64,000 nucleotides of DNA, taken from Mycobacterium sp. IS-1264 (lineage in GTDB: Bacteria > Actinomycetota > Actinomycetes > Mycobacteriales > Mycobacteriaceae). Under the pieces are notes generated by a model, which was given only the letters and a program-made list of their open reading frames with translations, was not told the origin of the DNA and did no database searches. The stretch lies in the NCBI RefSeq assembly GCF_001954195.1, contig NZ_MBES01000065.1, positions 62,001 through 126,000 of the forward strand, read 5' to 3'. Below, one piece after another: positions 59,538 to 64,000 of this stretch. The position numbers were made by a program, and so were the translations under genes. Positions within the stretch are counted from its first letter, which is position 1. The number at the start of each line of letters is the position of its first letter.

Positions 59538-60464
59538 ATGAGCAAGCTGGCCGGGAACCTGGACGGCAACCTGGACGGCAACCTGGACGGAAAAGTCGTC
59601 TTCATTACCGGCGGCGCCCGGGGAATCGGCGCCGAGGTCGCCCGCCGGCTAGCCGATAAGGGCGCCAAACTCGTGCTGACCGATCTCGACAAGGCAGCGC
59701 TGGACTCGCTGGCCGGCCAACTCGGCGGCGACGACCAGGTGCTGACCGTGGTAGCCGACGTGCGGGACCTGCCCGCCATGCAGGCCGCGGCCGCCGCGGC
59801 CGTCGAACGCTTCGGCGGCATCGACGTCGTCATCGCCAACGCCGGCATCGCCAGCTACGGTTCGGTGCTGCAGGTCGATCCCGAGGCCTTCAAGCGCGTG
59901 CTGGACGTCAACCTGCTCGGCGTGTTCCACACCGTGCGCGCCACGCTGCCCGCGCTGATCGACCGGCGCGGCTATGTGCTGATCGTCTCTTCGCTGGCTG
60001 CGTTCGCGGCCGCCCCGGGGATGGCACCGTACGACATGAGCAAGGCCGGCAACGAGCACCTCGCCGCTGCGCTGCGCCTCGAGGTCGGCCATCTCGGCGT
60101 CGGCGTCGGGTTGGCGCACATGTCGTGGATCGACACCGCTCTGGTCCGCGATAGCACCGCAGACATGCCCGCGTTTGGCGAGCTGCTTGCTTCGCTCCCT
60201 TGGCCGCTGAACAAGACGACATCGGTGGAAAAGTGCGCGACCGCTTTCGTCAAAGGCATTGAGGGCCGCAAGTCGCGCGTGTACTGCCCGCGCTGGGTCG
60301 CCGTGTTCCGCTGGCTCAAGCCGGTGCTCTCCACGCCGGTCGGCGAATTTCCCGTGCGCAAGACATGCGCCGAGCTGGTGCCCCGGATGGACGCCGAGGT
60401 CGCCGCGCTCGGCCGCGCCACCAGCGCCTACAACGAAGCGTTGGGTAAGGGAGGCGTTGGGTAA
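59538..60464 (+). CDS. Short-chain dehydrogenase/reductase (Rv2129c type)
   Basis: A 308-residue SDR. NAD(P) site FITGGARGIGAEVAR, NAG-type loop VIANAGIASYG, catalytic Ser in VLIVSSLAAFAA and Tyr-x3-Lys in APYDMSKAGNEHL. The acidic LTDLDKAAL after strand 2 favours NAD over NADP. The N-terminus has NLDG three times and the C-terminus ends ALGKGGVG, both made by short tandem DNA repeats. Substrate unknown. ATG 59538. Confidence 0.88.
   Translation: MSKLAGNLDGNLDGNLDGKVVFITGGARGIGAEVARRLADKGAKLVLTDLDKAALDSLAGQLGGDDQVLTVVADVRDLPAMQAAAAAAVERFGGIDVVIANAGIASYGSVLQVDPEAFKRVLDVNLLGVFHTVRATLPALIDRRGYVLIVSSLAAFAAAPGMAPYDMSKAGNEHLAAALRLEVGHLGVGVGLAHMSWIDTALVRDSTADMPAFGELLASLPWPLNKTTSVEKCATAFVKGIEGRKSRVYCPRWVAVFRWLKPVLSTPVGEFPVRKTCAELVPRMDAEVAALGRATSAYNEALGKGGVG
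59556..59591 (+). repeat. 12-bp tandem repeat at the start of the SDR gene
   Basis: AACCTGGACGGC is repeated at 59556-59567, 59568-59579 and, with one change, 59580-59591. It is in frame and encodes NLDG three times just before the nucleotide-binding strand. Confidence 0.9.
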
Positions 60465-60485
60465 GGGAGGCGTTGGGTAAGGGAG
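60438..60485 (+). repeat. 16-bp tandem repeat (3 copies) at the end of the SDR gene
   Basis: GCGTTGGGTAAGGGAG occurs without mismatch at 60438-60453, 60454-60469 and 60470-60485. The stop TAA (60462-60464) is in the second copy, reached because the 16-bp length shifts the frame. Confidence 0.9.
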
Positions 60486-60498
60486 GTAAGACCTAGGG

Positions 60499-61386
60499 TC
60501 AGCGCCCGAAACCAGGGCGGCGGCGGCGCAGATACTTTTCGAACTCGGCGGCCAGCGCGTCACCGTCGATCTTGCCGAGGGCCTCGTTCATGTCCACCTC
60601 GGCGTCGCCGCGCTGTTCCAGCGACACCACGTATTCGGCGAGATCCTCGTCCTCGGAGGTCATCTCGGTGACCGCCTGTTCCCACTCCTCGGCTTGCGCC
60701 GGCAGGTCCGCCAGTGGAACCTCGATGTCCAGCACGTCTTCGACCCGGCGCAACAGCGCCACCGTCGCTTTCGGGTTCGGCGGCTGAGACACGTAGTGCG
60801 GCACGGCCGCCCAGAAGGTCACCGCCGGAATCCCGGCGGCCACGCAGGCGTCCTGGAACACGCCCGCGATTCCGGTCGGTCCCTCGTAGCGGGTTTCCTC
60901 CAAGCCGAAGCGTTTCGCCGACTCGGGGGAGTAGGCCGCCCCCGACACGGGCACCGGCCGGGTGTGTGGGGTGTCGGCCAGCAGCGCGCCAAGGATGACG
61001 ACGGTATCGACGTTGAGCTTGTCGGCAATGGCCACCAGTTCGGCACAGAACGTGCGCCAGCGCATGTTCGGCTCCACCCCGTGCATCAGGACCACGTCCC
61101 GGTCGCTGCCCGGCGGCCGGCAATGTGTGATCCGCATCGCAGGCCACACCAGCTCGCGGGTGACGCCGTCGACCTGTCGGATGACCGGGCGATTCACTTG
61201 GTAGTCGTAGTACGCCTCGTCGTCGATCTCGACGATCGGGTCGGCCTCCCAGATGGCATCGAGGTGCTCCAGCGCGTCACTGGCCGCGTCGCCCGCGTCG
61301 TTCCAGCCCTCGAACGCCGCCACGACGATCGTGTTGTGCAGTTCGGGCAGCTTGCCGCCATCCGGGCCGCCATCGGGCTGAGTCAC
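60499..61386 (-). CDS. PAC2-family protein (Rv2125 type)
   Basis: A 295-residue protein of the proteasome-assembly-chaperone-2 superfamily: VVAAFEGWNDAGDAASDALEHL, the following EIDDEAYYDYQVNRP segment, LMHGVEPNMRWRTF and TFWAAVPHYVSQPPNP. In actinobacteria the family is common, but its role (proteasome, purine-related or other) is not settled. The C-terminal part is acidic/helical and ends RRRRPGFGR. Start is GTG 61386. It is convergent with the SDR gene and divergent from metH. Confidence 0.88.
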   Translation of the reverse strand: MTQPDGGPDGGKLPELHNTIVVAAFEGWNDAGDAASDALEHLDAIWEADPIVEIDDEAYYDYQVNRPVIRQVDGVTRELVWPAMRITHCRPPGSDRDVVLMHGVEPNMRWRTFCAELVAIADKLNVDTVVILGALLADTPHTRPVPVSGAAYSPESAKRFGLEETRYEGPTGIAGVFQDACVAAGIPAVTFWAAVPHYVSQPPNPKATVALLRRVEDVLDIEVPLADLPAQAEEWEQAVTEMTSEDEDLAEYVVSLEQRGDAEVDMNEALGKIDGDALAAEFEKYLRRRRPGFGR

Positions 61387-61720
61387 AGAATCAGCCTACG
61401 GCGTGCCGTCACACACAGGGCGTTTGCATAGGCCGACTATCCTTATGGCATGACCGCCCAGTTACAGTCGAAATACCTGCGGCTGCAAACTGGTTAACCT
61501 TGGTAACTACCACGTCGCCGACAAGATCCGCGAACTGTCCTTCACGGGCACCGCGATCGCGGCGATGAGTTGGGCGTCCAGACGTCGATCGGGGTGACGA
61601 CGTAGACTTTTCTGGTCGAGAGGCGTTGCAACGGATCCGGGTGCATCCTGGTATCCGCCACGCTCGGCAGAGTCGACGTTGTTGACGAGAAGGACGCCTT
61701 CCGTTACGGAAGGAGTACGC
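61387..61720 (+). other. Intergenic region and possible long leader of metH
   Basis: These 334 bp separate divergent genes. TATCCT (61438-61443) is a -10-like hexamer 6 nt before an ATG that opens a 15-codon frame (61450-61497, MTAQLQSKYLRLQTG). This would allow a leaderless small peptide and a metH leader of about 270 nt. I see no B12 box or SAM riboswitch core. The end holds an RBS hairpin. Confidence 0.45.
61697..61713 (+). promoter_or_regulatory. Hairpin covering the metH ribosome-binding site
   Basis: CCTTCCG (61697-61703), loop TTA, CGGAAGG (61707-61713) form a perfect 7-bp stem, extendable after one mismatch. The strand on the right contains most of the RBS GGAAGGAG (61708-61715), 5 nt before GTG 61721. 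Folding would hide the RBS. Confidence 0.6.

Positions 61721-64000
<2,280 letters not shown>

Noticed and set aside
61387..61720. Cobalamin or SAM riboswitch upstream of metH
   Set aside because: No B12-box-like sequence or SAM-switch core was found by eye; only the RBS hairpin is clear.

Overview
The window is a chromosomal segment of a Mycobacterium, most like a slow grower near the M. avium complex. The basis is very high GC, frequent GTG/TTG starts with 4-bp start/stop overlaps, and a gene order I recognise as the M. tuberculosis segment from trpD (Rv2192c) to metH (Rv2124c). The '+' strand here corresponds to the 'c' genes of H37Rv. Locus comparisons come from memory of M. tuberculosis, not from a search. 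The PE_PGRS genes, IS6110 copies and several small genes found in this stretch of H37Rv are absent.

Layout. 1-5.7 kb: the 3' end of trpD, a DEDD exonuclease/GIY-YIG protein, a small Cys4 protein, the NlpC/P60 hydrolase RipC, a HExxH protein and the mannosyltransferase PimB'. 5.7-12.4 kb: FadD15 acyl-CoA ligase, two START-like proteins, an ArsA-like ATPase with no canonical start codon, a Cys protein, a PlsC acyltransferase and an alpha-1,2-mannosyltransferase. 12.5-22.5 kb: a membrane protein, exoribonuclease, DAHP synthase, PknL with its substrate regulator, MptA, IdsA2, an MTHFR-like protein, LppM and a GNAT enzyme. Much of this block serves envelope glycolipid (PIM/LM/LAM) and isoprenoid synthesis.

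22.5-45 kb: the division and cell-wall (dcw) cluster, mraZ-rsmH-ftsL-like-pbpB-murE-murF-mraY-murD-ftsW-murG-murC-ftsQ-ftsZ-pgeF-yggS-sepF-yggT-wag31. Most genes overlap by 4 bp. It makes lipid II, polymerises it at the septum and builds the Z ring and polar growth machinery. A row of TGGGG repeats spaced 10 bp precedes mraZ.

45-64 kb: a phosphoribosyltransferase, tRNA-Leu(GAG), an M20 peptidase, a PEBP protein, an insert with an alpha/beta hydrolase and a 13E12-type HNH protein whose start codon lies in a LexA-like box, pyrD, lppL, a low-GC small gene, a histidine phosphatase, the DUF3090/SCO1664 pair, cysQ, mshC (mycothiol synthesis), a secreted phosphoesterase, an SDR, a PAC2 protein and the first 760 codons of metH.

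The most unusual general signal is a series of short (about 12-16 bp) tandem duplications, two to three copies each. Four of them enclose the stop codon of a gene and others lie at gene starts. I did not find a wholly new multi-gene system. The best leads are these duplications, the two TGGGG arrays before mraZ, the start-codon LexA box, the metH leader hairpin and the ATPase without a normal start codon.
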